Shown piece by piece: positions 1 to 12,527 of a stretch of 64,000 bases of DNA. The stretch is from NCBI GenBank assembly GCA_035041965.1, contig JAPYMA010000093.1:340739-404738 (forward strand), in the 5' to 3' direction. Both the position numbers and the translations under genes were made by a program. This stretch comes from Anisakis pegreffii (Eukaryota > Nematoda > Chromadorea > Rhabditida > Anisakidae). Numbering within the stretch: the stretch's first letter is position 1; each line of letters begins with the position of its first letter. Below the pieces are notes generated by a model. The model was given only the letters and a program-made list of their open reading frames with translations. It was not told the DNA's origin and ran no database searches.

Positions 1-1700
1 ATAATATAATCGTAATTTCGGCTTTCACCAACAAGACTTTCACTACTATACGATTCTGATTTTCGACCACCAGCAGTCCTTTGCGATTTTCTGAATAAAT
101 ACTTGGAGGAGGGGGGTTGAATATTCAATTTTGAATCCACTTGCTTGAATCCGATCTGAATGATCTTGTGAAATCGCTGCATTAGTTAGTCTTTGTCGAT
201 AGGTACGTTTTATTCGATGATCAACAAAGCGATCTAATCAGTAAGAATATGTATTATAGCAAGATGTGTGCTCCCAGATGTCTGAGGTACCTTCAGAAAA
301 TCAGCTGTATCAAGGAGACTAACTAAGAACCATACACGCCATCAACAGATAAACCATTCAATGCACGAAAGATTGTGACATTCCTGAAAAGCATATGTTC
401 GGTTGCATAAAGTTGCCGCAACCGTGTGCGAAGCCAGCTGTTTGATATGGCTCTTTTCGAATCACATTGCTGAGGTCACATTTAAAATTTACTGTCTAAT
501 GCTCTGAGGGCAACATATATTTTGCTAAGAACCGAAACAATTTCAATTTCAAAAAATCTGTACGTTATATCAGCAGCATCAGAGCCACTACTTTCAAACT
601 AACGCTTTCCTCAGATTTGTCCAGTAACATGCTGTTTTCTCGACATTGTCCTCTATAGAGATTACCATCTTCAATGTAATCGTACTCTCAGGTTTCCAAG
701 GTGACATATGAATTTCTGTGCACCGTTCGATTCCTCGAAACTTCTAGCTTGAGATCATCAGATATTTTACAGGGCAATAATGATTGGATGAGCAGATACA
801 GCTATTTTCTAAATGCTATAGGGGTTGCCATCCTTGAACCTACCGTACCCTCAAGTTTGCCCAGGTAGTACATGAATATTTGCACACCATTCGATCCAGC
901 GCTAACGCTAGATTCAAAATATGATATATTTTACTGAGCAAGTTGGCTTATTTGAGGAGATATAGGTATTTTCATATACTATCTAAAGGCAATGCGAATG
1001 CCAGCTTCAAGGCCATTGTGTTCACAAGTTTGCCCAGTAACATGTGAATTTCGTTGCATCGCTCGATTCAGCCGGATCTCTAGATTCAGAAAAATTTATA
1101 TTATGCTGAGCAATTTTGCTTACTTGAGGAGATATAGCTATTTTCCTAGATGCATTCATCAGTACAATAAGCTGCATGGATCTATAGTAACGAAAAAAAA
1201 TATTTTCATGTTCTATGCGGTTAAAATGAAATTATGATGCTTATTTTCTGGTTCTTGCCACTCTCTTCGATTATATCTTATGATCGAATGGTGCGCGGAA
1301 ATTGATATGTTACTGTGCAAACCCGAGAGTACCGTTAGCTTTTCACATATATGTGCTTCGTTCGTTATTGTTAGTAATGATTACAATAGTAATAATTTAC
1401 TTTTTATGCGCATGTATTCCTCACTAACACATGTTTCAGGGCAAAGCTGAGAAGACGGTTAGCTCGAAAATCGCTATCCGCCTATTGCTAATATGAACGG
1501 ATTGATTACTCTATAGTGATCAGTTTGTATGAATGAGCGCGACTGCGCTATTGAATTGAGATAGATCTAAGTAAATGGCTGTATCTCCTCAGGATAGCAA
1601 AATCGCTTGACAAAATGTATGGTACTCTGAATGAGGAGATCCAGCTGGATCGACTGATGCAAAAATTCACATGTTACTACGCGAACTTGAGAAGAAGGTG
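1..1700. repeat. Left-end copies of a dispersed/tandem repeat family
   Basis: Diverged copies of one unit follow each other here. The recognisable core is GTTTGCCCAGTAACATGTGA (1028-1047), with weaker plus-strand versions near 612, 690 and 850. Each is followed by a GATTCAGC- or GATCCAGC-like stretch and then a GAGGAGATATAG-like stretch. From about 1270 the same elements appear on the opposite strand (for example near 1280-1340 and 1440-1700). The same family fills the right end of the window from 62.8 kb. No long reading frame or terminal repeat was recognised, so it could be satellite-like or a non-autonomous transposon remnant. Confidence 0.75.
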
Positions 1701-2916
1701 AGTTCAACAACTGTCAGTGGTCTCGAGATTTTGATCTTTTTTGAGCATGACTTTTTAAGAGACTTATTCGATTCTTACCTGAACGTCTGTTGCCCAGACT
1801 CTCACCTGGACATAAACCTTCTGCTCATCTCTACCTGCTCCAATCTCATGAAATGTTCTTGACATTTTCATTTTGGCCGTGCAATCTCGAAATCAACACA
1901 ATTTCATTATGATTGCTGTCCAGATCTGGGTTTTCAATACCAATTCCAAGAGTGCCTCTTTTCTTGTTTGCTATCGAAAGCTTTTAGCTTTGTGATGTCA
2001 TTGTTATTTGCGTTGTTTTTCGTTTCTAAAATCAAATATAGACGCTCTCAAAAGAACTCATGACTCAGGTATCATCAGTTTTTGTTATTTATTCCACTTA
2101 CTTCTGGTGCTCACTGCATGACGTTTCTAGTTGCTTCGATGAAATTCAGGCCAGTTTAGCTTCTCGTTGATTACTCTCAGAAATCATTCTTTTTCGATCC
2201 AGCTGCATTTTGTGTACTCTATGAGGATTTATTATTCAACAGGCTTGCCCTATTTTTCTTTTTATTTCATCGAATTCAAGTACCTGTTCATTTTATGTAT
2301 TCGTTCAAACATTAGGAAACGATTTTTCCTCAGCTGAATCATTATTCTTAGAACATAAATCCTGGTAAACAATGAATCACTGCTAATGCATTGCTGTTTG
2401 ATTACCATCAATTTTAATCAACATTGCGTTTTGATCGCTATAACGATCCACTTAACGATGTCAGCTTATGTGTGCGATTGTTTGTCGTCATCAATTCGTT
2501 TGAATGATTGTTTTATGAGTTCGTTTACCGATTCAGTTGTTTCACACTGTAGCAGTACAGCAAAATTTTGAATATATTAACGTTGAAGGAGCTCCATTCT
2601 CAGATCAGTGCATGTGTTTCCGACCGAATGCAGTTCTAAGCTGAAGTCTGACTAGATAGTACCTGAGGTTACCGGATACCCTTATTGAATTTTATTCGGT
2701 ATTATATGAACTGTTTTTCCAGCTTGACTTTAATAGGGCATTTCATCATTCCAGTCCTAATCAAGGTCCTAATTTTGGTCTCTTAATAGGAACTTCATCA
2801 TAGACTGCTGTCGACACTCACCTCAATATCATTTGAGACCTATTGTTGGTATTGTCTCACGAGTTTAGTGGTAATCGCTATGCTGTCATAATCGCTCGCT
2901 AACATTCTCCTTGCAG
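1701..2916. other. Intergenic, no feature seen
   Basis: T-rich stretch upstream of the first pepsin-inhibitor gene. Only short reading frames without splice or family support are present. Confidence 0.5.
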
Positions 2917-2944
2917 GGTTCTGTTTCGATTGAACAAATTCGAT

Positions 2945-4535
2945 ATGTCAAAAGTAATAGGATTCATATTGTATGTTTTCATCATTTATGATTTGATTGG
3001 TGCATGCTTCCACTTATTTCATTCTCACTGAATAGTATTATTTTGATGCATAACTTTTCTGAAATTTTCAATGAACTCATGATTTTGCTGCTTTGGGCAA
3101 TTCATTCATTGCATTTTGAGAAGTGCTTTACGCTTATTGTAGCTTCTGCTTAATCGCTTTACGGCAGTTAACGTATACTCAATTTTTGTACGGCACTTCA
3201 ACAGGTCGTCCGTTATGCACAGTGAAGGTGAAGAAAATTTTAAATTTCTTCAAAATTTTACCACATTTGTGATTCAATTGTAATCAAGCAATCGAATGAT
3301 ATTCCGTGATTATGTTTCGTGATCATTGCTCAGCTCTCGTTGTTTCGATATTTTTGCTGGCCAAATCTAGAGTGAGCATTCAAAACATTATGCGTAATCA
3401 AAAGCAGTGTTATTCGAAATAATTCGTTCGCAGGAGTTATTTTAAAGTAACTTGATGAAATTCTGATATGGTTTTTATTAAGGGCGATCAACTCTATCTG
3501 AATGGATTACCATGGACCACATTGCAAGGTGAAAACCTGCAGATTGCAGCTGAATATGAACAACGTTCTAATGAATGTTACAACGTTAGTCAATCATAAA
3601 CAATTTTATTGTTTTCTGTTGAATCTTATTTCTGAATCTAATTAGATGTCGAAGTTTGCAGGTGTTGCATAATTATTCGACGGATTGCACGCAACCACCA
3701 GCATTCTGTCCACAATTCACCATGAAAATGTACAACTTCCCCAGCTGCACTATCTTGGTTTGTTACCACCTGTTTGTTATTTCTTCAGTTCATCGCACAA
3801 TCTTAAATGCGATATAATATTGTTGGTGGTAACAGTCTGACTAGTTCAACTGCAAGAAACATTCCTAAGAAATATTGATGAATTGCGAGCAAAATATTAA
3901 GTTTATTGATGATGTTTACTACAGGGCAACAAACTGTACAAGAACAGTGAATTCGTTCGTGATTTAAACGCCCAAGACGTGCAACAGTTGAAACAGTTCA
4001 TTGCAGAAAACGCAGAATATCAATCAAACGAAACTGCGTTCAACCTTGAAAATGCAAATAATCCCGAATATGTATGTTACCATGGAAATTGTTTTTTACT
4101 AAATTTTCACCCGTTCAGTGCATTCGAATGCACGCACGACAATTGAAAACCATTGAAGTTGAAGTATAAATGAAAGTGACAATTGAAGTGTAAATGCAAA
4201 AGTAAAAAGAAGTATAACGTTTAAAGTGTATCGTATGAAGTATAAACGAGATAAAGTTTTGTGTTACCAGCTGAAATTTGAGAACCCAATAAAAGCACTG
4301 AGAATAAATCTCTTGAGAATATATCTTGTGTTGATTCGAATCAGAGCATAGGAAACTTTACAAATCGTCACTGTTTACTGATTCGAGGTAATTGAAATTT
4401 AGTAAAGGTATTTTTTGCTTCATAGACAAAAATTACCGCAAACAATTTCAGCAACGAGCAATTCAAATGGCAGGAAATGTACCAGTCTCATTCCCAGGCG
4501 CTCCGCAACCACCAAGTCCACCACAATTTTGCTGA
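2945..4535 (+). CDS. Pepsin inhibitor-3-like (aspin-type) secreted protein, copy 1
   Basis: Exons 2945-2970, 3143-3227, 3483-3584, 3662-3757, 3925-4071 and 4452-4535 give a 179-residue protein. It starts with a signal peptide (MSKVIGFI then FFCLIAL). The likely mature start, QFLYGTSTGRPLC, is the closest in the array to the classical Ascaris PI-3 N-terminus. Domain 1 has GDQLYLNGLPW and CTQPPAFC; domain 2 has GNKLYKNSEFVRDL, a charged helix and a final PPQFC stop. Six cysteines match the three disulphides of the family. PI-3 proteins bind gastric aspartic proteases by pairing their N-terminal strand with the enzyme. A T-rich AG at 2915-2916, 28 bases before the ATG, could be a spliced-leader acceptor. 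The poly(A) signal is at 4683. Inhibition of a host pepsin is inferred from the family. Confidence 0.9.
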
Positions 4536-4682
4536 GTTGATTATTGATCACCTTCTGAATTCTTCACAAAAACGCTTCATTTTCTCATAATTATAGAATT
4601 CATATTGTGTCATAATGCAGTTTGTGTGTGTGTGAATTTCTTTTGTGAATCTATGTCGAATCGTCTTTGTGAAATCTATTGC

Positions 4683-4688
4683 AATAAA
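4683..4688 (+). terminator. Poly(A) signal of inhibitor copy 1
   Basis: AATAAA, 148 bases after the stop codon. Confidence 0.6.
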
Positions 4689-5601
4689 CATTCTGTCGGC
4701 AATTCTGTTCGAAACGTAGTTGCGAAATAATACCGAATAAAATCAAAATAGCTCGATGTTTTATACTTCTTATAATGGTATCAGTGGGTTTCCGCGAATA
4801 ATACGCATAAATTTCCTGACAATCAACAAAGTCTCAGCAAACCTTTACGTAAGTGCAATTTGAAAGAAAAACGTAAGTGCAACATCATATTTGATTGAAG
4901 TCATCTTCTGAATTTACGCAAAGAAATTTGAGAAGAATAGTGCTGGAGATGTACTGGAAATCATGATAGTTGATCAAGACACAGAGCGACATTCAATCAA
5001 GAGCAACAGTTTGTACAAAAAAGCATTGAAAATTTTCAAGTGATTCTATGAAACACCATTCGTCCGCGATTTTTGACCGCAACTTTTCGATGAAATCATA
5101 CTTTACACCGTGTTCTGGTTTTGTTCGAATGTTTAGTCGATTTCCAAGATAAATTTTTGTAATTTTTTTTGCAATGGCCATATTTCATCACATCCACTGA
5201 GTTGGTGCACTCAATCATTGCCGAAAAATTTTTGCTATCGACTCTAAAATCCTGTTCCAGTGCTCGCTGTTAACTCATTGTTGATTGATTCAGTGCTTTT
5301 TGCTTAAAAACTGTGATCAATTGAATTGCAAGGGTTCATCGAAACTTCTTATAAAATGCTCTCGTCTAAATTTTGTGGCATCATTTCGTGATTATTCTTC
5401 AGCAGCTCCTTCACACCATCCAGTTGCTTCCTTTGCTCTGGCTGTTAAAAACTTTTCGATGGCAACAGACTCTCTTCGAAAGTTTCCCTTGGTTCAAGTC
5501 GTAGTAAATTGAAAGATTCTCTACTTCGTTGAAGTTGAAGATTTCGTTGTGCTAGATTCTACTGAATAAATGAATTGTTTTCATGGATATTCGCTTTTGC
5601 A
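4689..5601. other. Intergenic between inhibitor copies 1 and 2
   Basis: No convincing exon, repeat or RNA gene seen. Confidence 0.4.
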
Positions 5602-5643
5602 GATTGCCATTCCCGTATTGTGACAGTGGTAAGATCTGTCGAT

Positions 5644-7442
5644 ATGTATGGGTTACTTCTGTGAGTTATCCACTCATTTTCTTACTGCACATGAAATTAT
5701 CTCATTCTTGCCATTTTGCTGAAACTGTTCGAAAAACACAATTGCTTAAGTATTCGAAAATTTCTTGCAGCCAGGAATATGCTCACATTTTCAGACAAAT
5801 CTGTTCGGGAAGAACTGTTTAACATGGTGATTATTTTATGGGATTTAAGAGATGCTTGATAATAGTCACTTAAATTCATCATTGGAAGAATCGCATGAAC
5901 AGATAAGCGATTGTGCTGAGTTCATCAATTTTATAGTTATAATGAATAAATTGCAGCCTATCGTTTTTGACCTTATGGCAGTTCTCGAACTGTATATTCC
6001 TGTACGGTAGTTCAACTGGTCCATTTGTGTGCAAAGTTGTGGTACGTCTTTTAGCATTATTGAATATTACGTTTTTGTATCGATTAATGAGATGAGGCTT
6101 GAAAAGAACAAACTTTTGCAACTGTTCAAGAAATCATAGACAAAAATCAGTAACATTCGATTACTGTTGAGCTGTTTTCCGTTTGCAATACCGCAGCAAT
6201 TTGGTGATTGCTGATCAATCAGTCTTTTTCAGGGTGATCAAGTGTTCTTAGCCAACTTACCGTGGGCAAAAGTACAAGACAGCGATAAAGCAGCGGCAGA
6301 GGAATACATGAAGCGATACGACAATTGCATGAATGTATTATTCCGATTTAATTAATTCATCTAATTTGAACTTCTGTTATAGTCAAATCCGTCCGAGCAA
6401 GTTTCGGGCCAATATGAACTGCTTCTGACGTGATCATGATACCGAATAACTCATGGACAATGAAAATTATTCACATTTGCTAACATGGCCTTCTCATTCA
6501 TGTTTTTCTTCTGAAGTATTTACAATTGAAAAGCTTAAAATCACTGAACTGGTGAGTTCAGGTCGTCCATCAAATGACGCCAGATTGCTTGAAACCACCC
6601 GAGTTCTGTTCACCATCTGTCGACAAAATGTTCAACTTTGCCGGTTGTGTTGTCCTCGTTAGTTGTTTCACTCATTTGTTCAAATTCTCAGAACTAATTC
6701 AACTTCTGGAGAGAAGAGATTGCATGCAAAGGAATATGAGTTCAGTGCAATCAATCAAGACTGGAATATCACGACTCTGAGTTTTTCAATGCAAAATGCG
6801 CCAGTTCCTCTCAGGATTGCAAACCGGTGCTGATTAACATAGCGTTCATGATCAGCATTCACTCATTTCAGGGTAACAAAGTGTTCTCGGACATGAAGTA
6901 CCTTCACGATCTAACGCCTGATCAACAGACTCAACTGGATGGTTTCATGGAAAAGCAAAAGGAGTATGATGCTGCTCAGACGAAATTCCAAACCGATAAC
7001 GCAAATAATCCTGAATACGTAAGTAGTCAAGCCATCCGTTAAATCTTTCAGATACTTTCAGCAATTGTCAATGTTCACTTGACACTAGATAATGATCGTT
7101 CCAAAAAACGTCACCATTGTAAGTTCGCATTCCAAAATGATCAATGTGTTGAAGTCAGCAGTGACTGAACATGGTTCACATTTCTGTGCTACAGATGGCC
7201 TGTGTTCATACGTCTCATCATGATATCATTAGTTCATGTTAGATTGATTTTGACTGATGCATATACTTCTCATTAGACTGATTGGGCAGGCAGGTGTTTC
7301 TTCATTCCTATCGAAATGTTCAATATAAACGCTAAAAATTTGATTGCAATTTCAGCAGGCAGCGGTTAAATGGGCCGGTCTTGGACCAATCCAGTTCCCA
7401 GGCGCACCGCAACCACCACGTGCACCAAACTTCTGCGCATAA
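5644..7442 (+). CDS. Pepsin inhibitor-3-like secreted protein, copy 2
   Basis: Exons 5644-5660, 5957-6041, 6233-6334, 6562-6657, 6872-7018 and 7356-7442 encode 177 residues. The signal peptide is MYGLL joined to LLSFLTLWQF across the first intron. The mature end is about CIFLYGSSTGPFVC, so the hydrophobic FLYG strand is kept. Later landmarks are GDQVFLANLPW, CLKPPEFC, FAGCVVL, GNKVFSDMKYLHDL and FPGAPQPPRAPNFCA. Exons 2 to 5 have exactly the lengths seen in copy 1. There is one cysteine beyond the six conserved ones, just before the N-terminal strand. A possible spliced-leader acceptor (CTTTTGCAG) ends at 5602, 41 bases before the ATG. Poly(A) signal at 7525. Confidence 0.9.
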
Positions 7443-7524
7443 GTCGGTGTTAGACCTGAAAATGCATCTGGACTAGACGATTGAATTTTTTATAATATCT
7501 TACATCACCACTCTATGTTGCCGT

Positions 7525-7530
7525 AATAAA
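7525..7530 (+). terminator. Poly(A) signal of inhibitor copy 2
   Basis: AATAAA, 82 bases after the stop codon. Confidence 0.6.
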
Positions 7531-7649
7531 CATTCGTCTAGAATTGTTCCGTATTACTTGTCCACATCAAATCATCACATCATAATGCAGTTATGCTCTC
7601 GTAATGCTACAACGTGAAAAAAAATTTATGCCGTACACCAAAATCATTG

Positions 7650-8500
7650 AGTCGACTAAAAGTATAATGATTAGCATTCTCAAAATCGCAATACTGACGG
7701 CAAGTGGGGATATCACAAAAAAATGTTAATATAATACCAGAAGACAATGTTAGCATCAGTAGACACTAAGATAATAATACTGATAGTCAAAAGTGATATT
7801 TTTTGGATTAAATGAGCATCAATAATGGCAATGAAGCTGATGCAATATTGAGGTTCACTGAAAATCACACTCATGCTGACCTAACCAACAAACCCCAAAA
7901 AATGCATCGCGATGAATTGAAGCTGAAAGCGAGAATTAATTCTAGCAGTGAGAATGAGCACTCTGAATTGATTGTATTTTCATCAGCGTTAGAATAAGTA
8001 TTTCGAATTATTTGAATTAACGACGGTTTGCGTAGGAGAAACAATTTGATCCGATTGTTTCATTGCTTTTGTTCCGTAAATGGGACTTTTCCAGGATAAG
8101 ATCAGAACGTCCTGAAATTAACTATCTGTGCGCAATCAAACAGCCCTAACAAAAAGCCAGCCATCTTGGTGTTAGTATCTGCTGAGTGCTCGAAGATAGT
8201 CTAGGATATGTTGCTCTTCATTTACTCTCCATAGTCATTTCGGTTGCCGTCAGTCAATCCTGATGTTTTCGATATTGTGTGTGACAATGAGAATGGAAAC
8301 ATTTGTGAAGGCAAACCTCATGCGGTAACAACCAAACGAATCAGCTCTCCACACTGAACATCAATGCATTCCAGGAACCGTTGAAGTTATTTCACAAGAG
8401 AATTCAGGCAACTTCACTAACCCCCTTTACAGGTCGCATCTTGGGGAAGAACTGAACTCAAGTTGTGATTACGAGCATGTTGAAATTGATAGTGTAGGTT
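7650..8500 (+). repeat. 5'-flank duplication, copy A (upstream of the decayed inhibitor)
   Basis: About 850 bases shared with 9700-10590. Both begin near CGACTAAAA, pass through an AAAAATTAATTCTA-like stretch and GATCCGATTGTTTC, and end with the short first coding exon of an inhibitor gene (ATGTTGAAA then a GT donor). The match is diverged but collinear, so the unit that was duplicated included flank plus gene. Confidence 0.75.
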
Positions 8501-9700
8501 GTTGCATTGCGCTTTGTGACATGACAGCTTATTGTTGCAGTTGTCATTGATTCAGAATGATCCCTATAGGAAAATACAACGGACCCTTCCAGCACTACAT
8601 TCAGACAATAGTTCAAATCGAAATGAGTTGATCAAAACAGCTATGAAAATTAGGCGGGGAAGAGTATTTACCGGTGGCAGTGATTACCAGCTATGATTTA
8701 TCGATAATCACTACAATGATAGTACTGACAGTCAAAGTGATGTTTCTGGTTCACATGAGCGTCAGTGGCGCTATCAAAAGCTGAATGTAACATTGAGATT
8801 CACTGCAGACTTCATGTATACTTAATCAAGGAAATTGAAAACATCGCACAGTGAATTGAAGCTAATAACAAAAATTAATTCTATTAGTGAGATACACTTC
8901 TAATTGACTGCATCCTCAGCAACATTAGGACAAATATTTCGAATCCTATCAATTTCATGACATTTTTCATGTGCTAATCAATTCGGTCCACTATTTTGTG
9001 GCTTTTAAATGCTTCAATTTCATAGCAACTGCCCAGATCTGTTCAGAAAGCCTCAAGAAGAAGGCTGGTACCTTCTTGGTAACAATATTTGCTGCATGAC
9101 TGACGATGACACATGGCTGATGAGTCGGGTATATGTTGCTCTGCATAAGTTCTGCTGGCAGCCGAATATATGAAACGACTTCAGTATTATGAAGAATTTC
9201 TGAAAGTTTTTGTCATTTCACTTCCATACGTCTTTCATTTGCCAGCCAAATGTTGTCACAATAGCAGATGAAGTCAAAGTTCAGCCTTTCCACATAAATC
9301 ATAGATTTCAGGTTGGACTGACTGTATACAAGAGAATGTTTGCAATTACCCACGCACGTTTTGCGATGATAGAAAAGCAAGGAGCCTTCTGCATTGCCAG
9401 TTGGATTTTGGTTAGTAAACTTTTCTAGTTTTTACATGCTGATTTCGAATGGTGAAAATTATGAAGCGCAAATTTGAATTTCTCAACGCTTGCTCCGATG
9501 AAGATCATCAATTCCTTTTGAAACTGATCTCAAAGTGTGAAAATGTCGATCATTGTACAATCGGCGTTAAATCTTCTAGAGCAACAAAATATGCAAAGGT
9601 TTTGATTGACTTCCGAAGATGAAGAGGAGATGAAGGTATTCCAAGAACTGTCCTCTCGAAAATCAAGTGGCTTCTCGAAATTTCAAGTTCTGATCCGTAG
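8477..9700 (+). pseudogene. Decayed pepsin inhibitor-3-like gene
   Basis: Remains of five of the six exons lie in the right order. The signal exon 8477-8493 (MLKLI, GT donor) is intact and has a CTTTACAG acceptor upstream. The exon 2 relic near 8565-8615 reads GPFQ but has lost the CTVK end and the donor. An exon 3 fragment near 9160-9190 keeps AAEYMKRL and abuts an inserted third copy of the 5' flank. Exon 4 (9312-9410) is open and spliceable but keeps only one of its three cysteines. Exon 5 near 9579-9660 matches copy 3 (GCAACAAAAT, then CCGAAGATGA) but contains a stop. No last exon was found. The closest relative is copy 3. It cannot make a normal inhibitor. Confidence 0.8.
8690..9150 (+). 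repeat. 5'-flank duplication, copy B (inside the decayed inhibitor)
   Basis: Third, shorter copy of the flank found at 7650-8500 and 9700-10590 (shared AAAAATTAATTCTA, CTGCATCCTCAGCA-like and ATGTTGCTCT stretches). It stops before the first-exon part of the other two copies and runs directly into the exon 3 fragment of the decayed gene, so it marks a rearrangement junction. Confidence 0.65.
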
Positions 9701-10590
9701 ACACCTGACCGACTAAAAATATGATGATTGAGTATTTTAAAAATGACGATACTAATGGGATCCGGTGGGAGAATCACAAAAGCACTAATAACACTATTGA
9801 CAACGACGCTATGCACAAAAAACAGTGATATTCGCTGTAACTGTTAAAAATAATATTTTTAATTTATGTAAGCCTTAATATTAATATGAATATTAATATT
9901 GCCAATACAAGCTGAATGCAATATTGAGATTCCCAGCAAAGCGATTTTATGCTACCTAACCAACAAAATCAAGAAATTTATACCATGAAGTGAAGCTAAG
10001 AGCAAAAATTAATTCTAATAACGAGAATGGCACCCAAAATTGGCTGCATTTTCAGCAGCATTTGAAAAAAAAATGGTTTTGAATTCATTTTAACGGCATT
10101 TTTTGTGTTGATATCATTTCGATCCGATTGTTTCGCAGCTTTAAAATGCTCCGACTTCAAAACGGTTGCCCAGACATACTCAAAAAGCCTCACCAAGAAG
10201 GCTGGCTTTGGTAACGATATCTGTTGAATGCTTGATGATGACTTTTCAAGTGCGAAGAGTCCGGGAATGTTGATGTCGGAATCATCATGCTGCATTTTCT
10301 TCACATTTTAAATCGTTTATCTCGGATGGCATCTGATAACCGTCCTGTTTTGGATAGTTTTAGCATTGAGAGCGAAATCACTGAAGATGGGAAACCTCTT
10401 GCGGTATAATACCGAACGAAACAGCTCCCCGCGTTCATAGAATTACGCTCTGGAAACGTCAAAGATATTCCACGAAGCAACTAATATGGTTTCGTTTACT
10501 AATTTCACTTGCAGGCTGTATTTTTGGTGAACAGTCAACTGAGATTGCGCTTATAAACATGTTGAAACTAACAACGTAAGTTGCTCCAAT
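9700..10590 (+). repeat. 5'-flank duplication, copy C (upstream of inhibitor copy 3)
   Basis: Counterpart of 7650-8500. It ends in the first exon of inhibitor copy 3 and contains that gene's putative spliced-leader acceptor (TTTCACTTGCAG, ending 10514). A small AT palindrome (TAATATTAATATGAATATTA) lies near 9870-9895. Confidence 0.75.
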
Positions 10591-12446
10591 CTGTATCTTG
10601 CAAATTGTTATTAATGGTTTCATTCAAGCAGCAATTACAACTGATTACGAGTTTAGGCATCTGTGTTATCATTGCTATCGTAGATATATATCATAATCCA
10701 CATTCGGGAGTCTCGTTCTTTCCACACAGCTAATGATTTCGCTCACCGTTATGAAGTGATCATTGGATTGGCGGTCATATAGGTACAAGGCTGCCGTGCA
10801 ATGCTGCGGAATTATTTCTAGCGAGCAGAGCTCGAAATAAACCCAAAAGTGCATCCTAGTTTGATGGAACTTGCATCCGATGACCAGTCACCATGAAATT
10901 TCACATCACTGCTGTTTATCCTACGAGAACAATTTTGTGGGAAAACATAGCTGAATACTTGCGTGCTGTATTCATTCAGGAACTGAATTCGAAAGAGATT
11001 TTCACTGATAATTTGGCGACATATATTATCGGTTGTGATTTCAGTAAGATCGTATACATGACTTTAATTGCAGATGCTCTCTGATCGTCCTCCTGCACAT
11101 CGGTTTCGGTTATTGCTTTGAGTTTCCGCTTCCGCTTGGACGGGAAAACATGTACCCGACCATGTGTGCTGTAGTGGTAAGAAATCATCCCAATTCTCTG
11201 GGTGCTCAGAGATCTCGGAAAAATATCCGAGCAGAGAACTGCTTTGAACAGATGCGAACCTCACTAGTTCTCGTTTTATATCAGCTACTATTGATCAAGG
11301 CCCCCCAAAAAAAAACATAAGGGTGATCAATGTCACAGCGAAACTTTGCTTCATCACCCATTTTCTTAGAACAAAAGAAAATTGACAGCTGTTGAAGTTG
11401 AATTTTTGATGCTTCACCTAATACTAAGAGTAGCACACATCATGGTTATGTTGTTGCATGTGACCAATTCAAGAAGTACTTATTAAGGAAGATCAAGTGA
11501 AGATGAACGGTCGTAAATGGGGTCAAATTACCGGTGAAGACCAGAAGAAGGCTGCAGCCGAATATACGAAACGACTCAATGATTGCATCAAAGTAATTTA
11601 TTGAACAATCCCGTCACTTTGCTTGATTTGGCCGTTTCAAAGTTGTCGCAATAGCGTCCGGCTCTCGAAGTGTGGCATTGTCTAATTTCAGGAAGGAACG
11701 GTAACGGCAGAATGTTTGCAACCTCCTGCATTCTGCGGTAAATATGTAAAGAGAATGGTCGAGTATAATGGCTGCGTTGTTCTGGTTAGCAGATTTGCAG
11801 CTCAATTAGCTTGTGCACATCCACGAAATCAATTTCGTTTGTTTGCTCCAAGTAAAATCTTTACGGTAATTGTAAAGCGCACCGTTGAATCCTCAAAGGA
11901 TCCTGCAATGACCATCATGAAATGCTATTAGCAAATCATAGCCGAACCCAAAATACGGTCACTGTGCAGTCGTCATTGATGCTTTTAGGGCAACAAAATC
12001 TACATCTTCGAAGAATACCTCCGTGACACGACACCCGAAGATGAGAAGCAAATGGCAGAATACCGAGAAGCGCGTTCGAATCTCAATGACGATGCGACTG
12101 CCTCTCCTTTGCCACAAGAAGAACCTGTGAGTTAACAAGTTTCGATTAGCGGTGATGTTCGTAGGCATTCAAGATTGATTATCACCAACTCCAAATTATT
12201 ATTAGTGACGGCTTGCGACAATCATGCCTGCTGTGTCATTACACTGACAATGAGAGAACTCTAATGACCGACAATGTGAATGCGATTTGCTCAAACAGTC
12301 TTCATTTACAGACGAAATTCGAGGGTCTTGATTTGAGTTACGGAGCACCACCATTCTGCTACAGGGAGAAAAAGTATCGAGACATGTTTGAAGAGCAGAG
12401 GAACATGTTGATGTTAATGGCAAAAAGAGCATGGAAGACCGCGTAA
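10559..12446 (+). CDS. Divergent pepsin inhibitor-3-like protein with C-terminal extension, copy 3
   Basis: Exons 10559-10575, 11074-11176, 11488-11592, 11692-11784, 11989-12126 and 12312-12446 encode 196 residues. The signal peptide is MLKLTT joined to CSLIVLLHIGFGYC. Exon 2 is 18 bases longer than usual. Its mature start, FEFPLPLGRENMYPTMC, lacks the FLYG strand. Domain 1 reads DQVKMNGRKW where other copies have LPW, then CLQPPAFC. Domain 2 begins GNKIYIFEEYLRD. After the last cysteine (PPFC) the protein continues for 28 residues (YREKKYRDMFEEQRN onward), a charged, helix-like tail not seen in the other copies. The six family cysteines remain. The fold is probably kept while the target may have changed. 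Poly(A) signal at 12522. Confidence 0.85.
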
Positions 12447-12521
12447 AGAACTCGACAAGATGAAGCAATTCCTCTGCAGAAATGGATGAGATTGCTTCTC
12501 GATTATTGATGTGTGATGAGC

Positions 12522-12527
12522 AATAAA
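12522..12527 (+). terminator. Poly(A) signal of inhibitor copy 3
   Basis: AATAAA, 75 bases after the stop codon. Confidence 0.6.
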
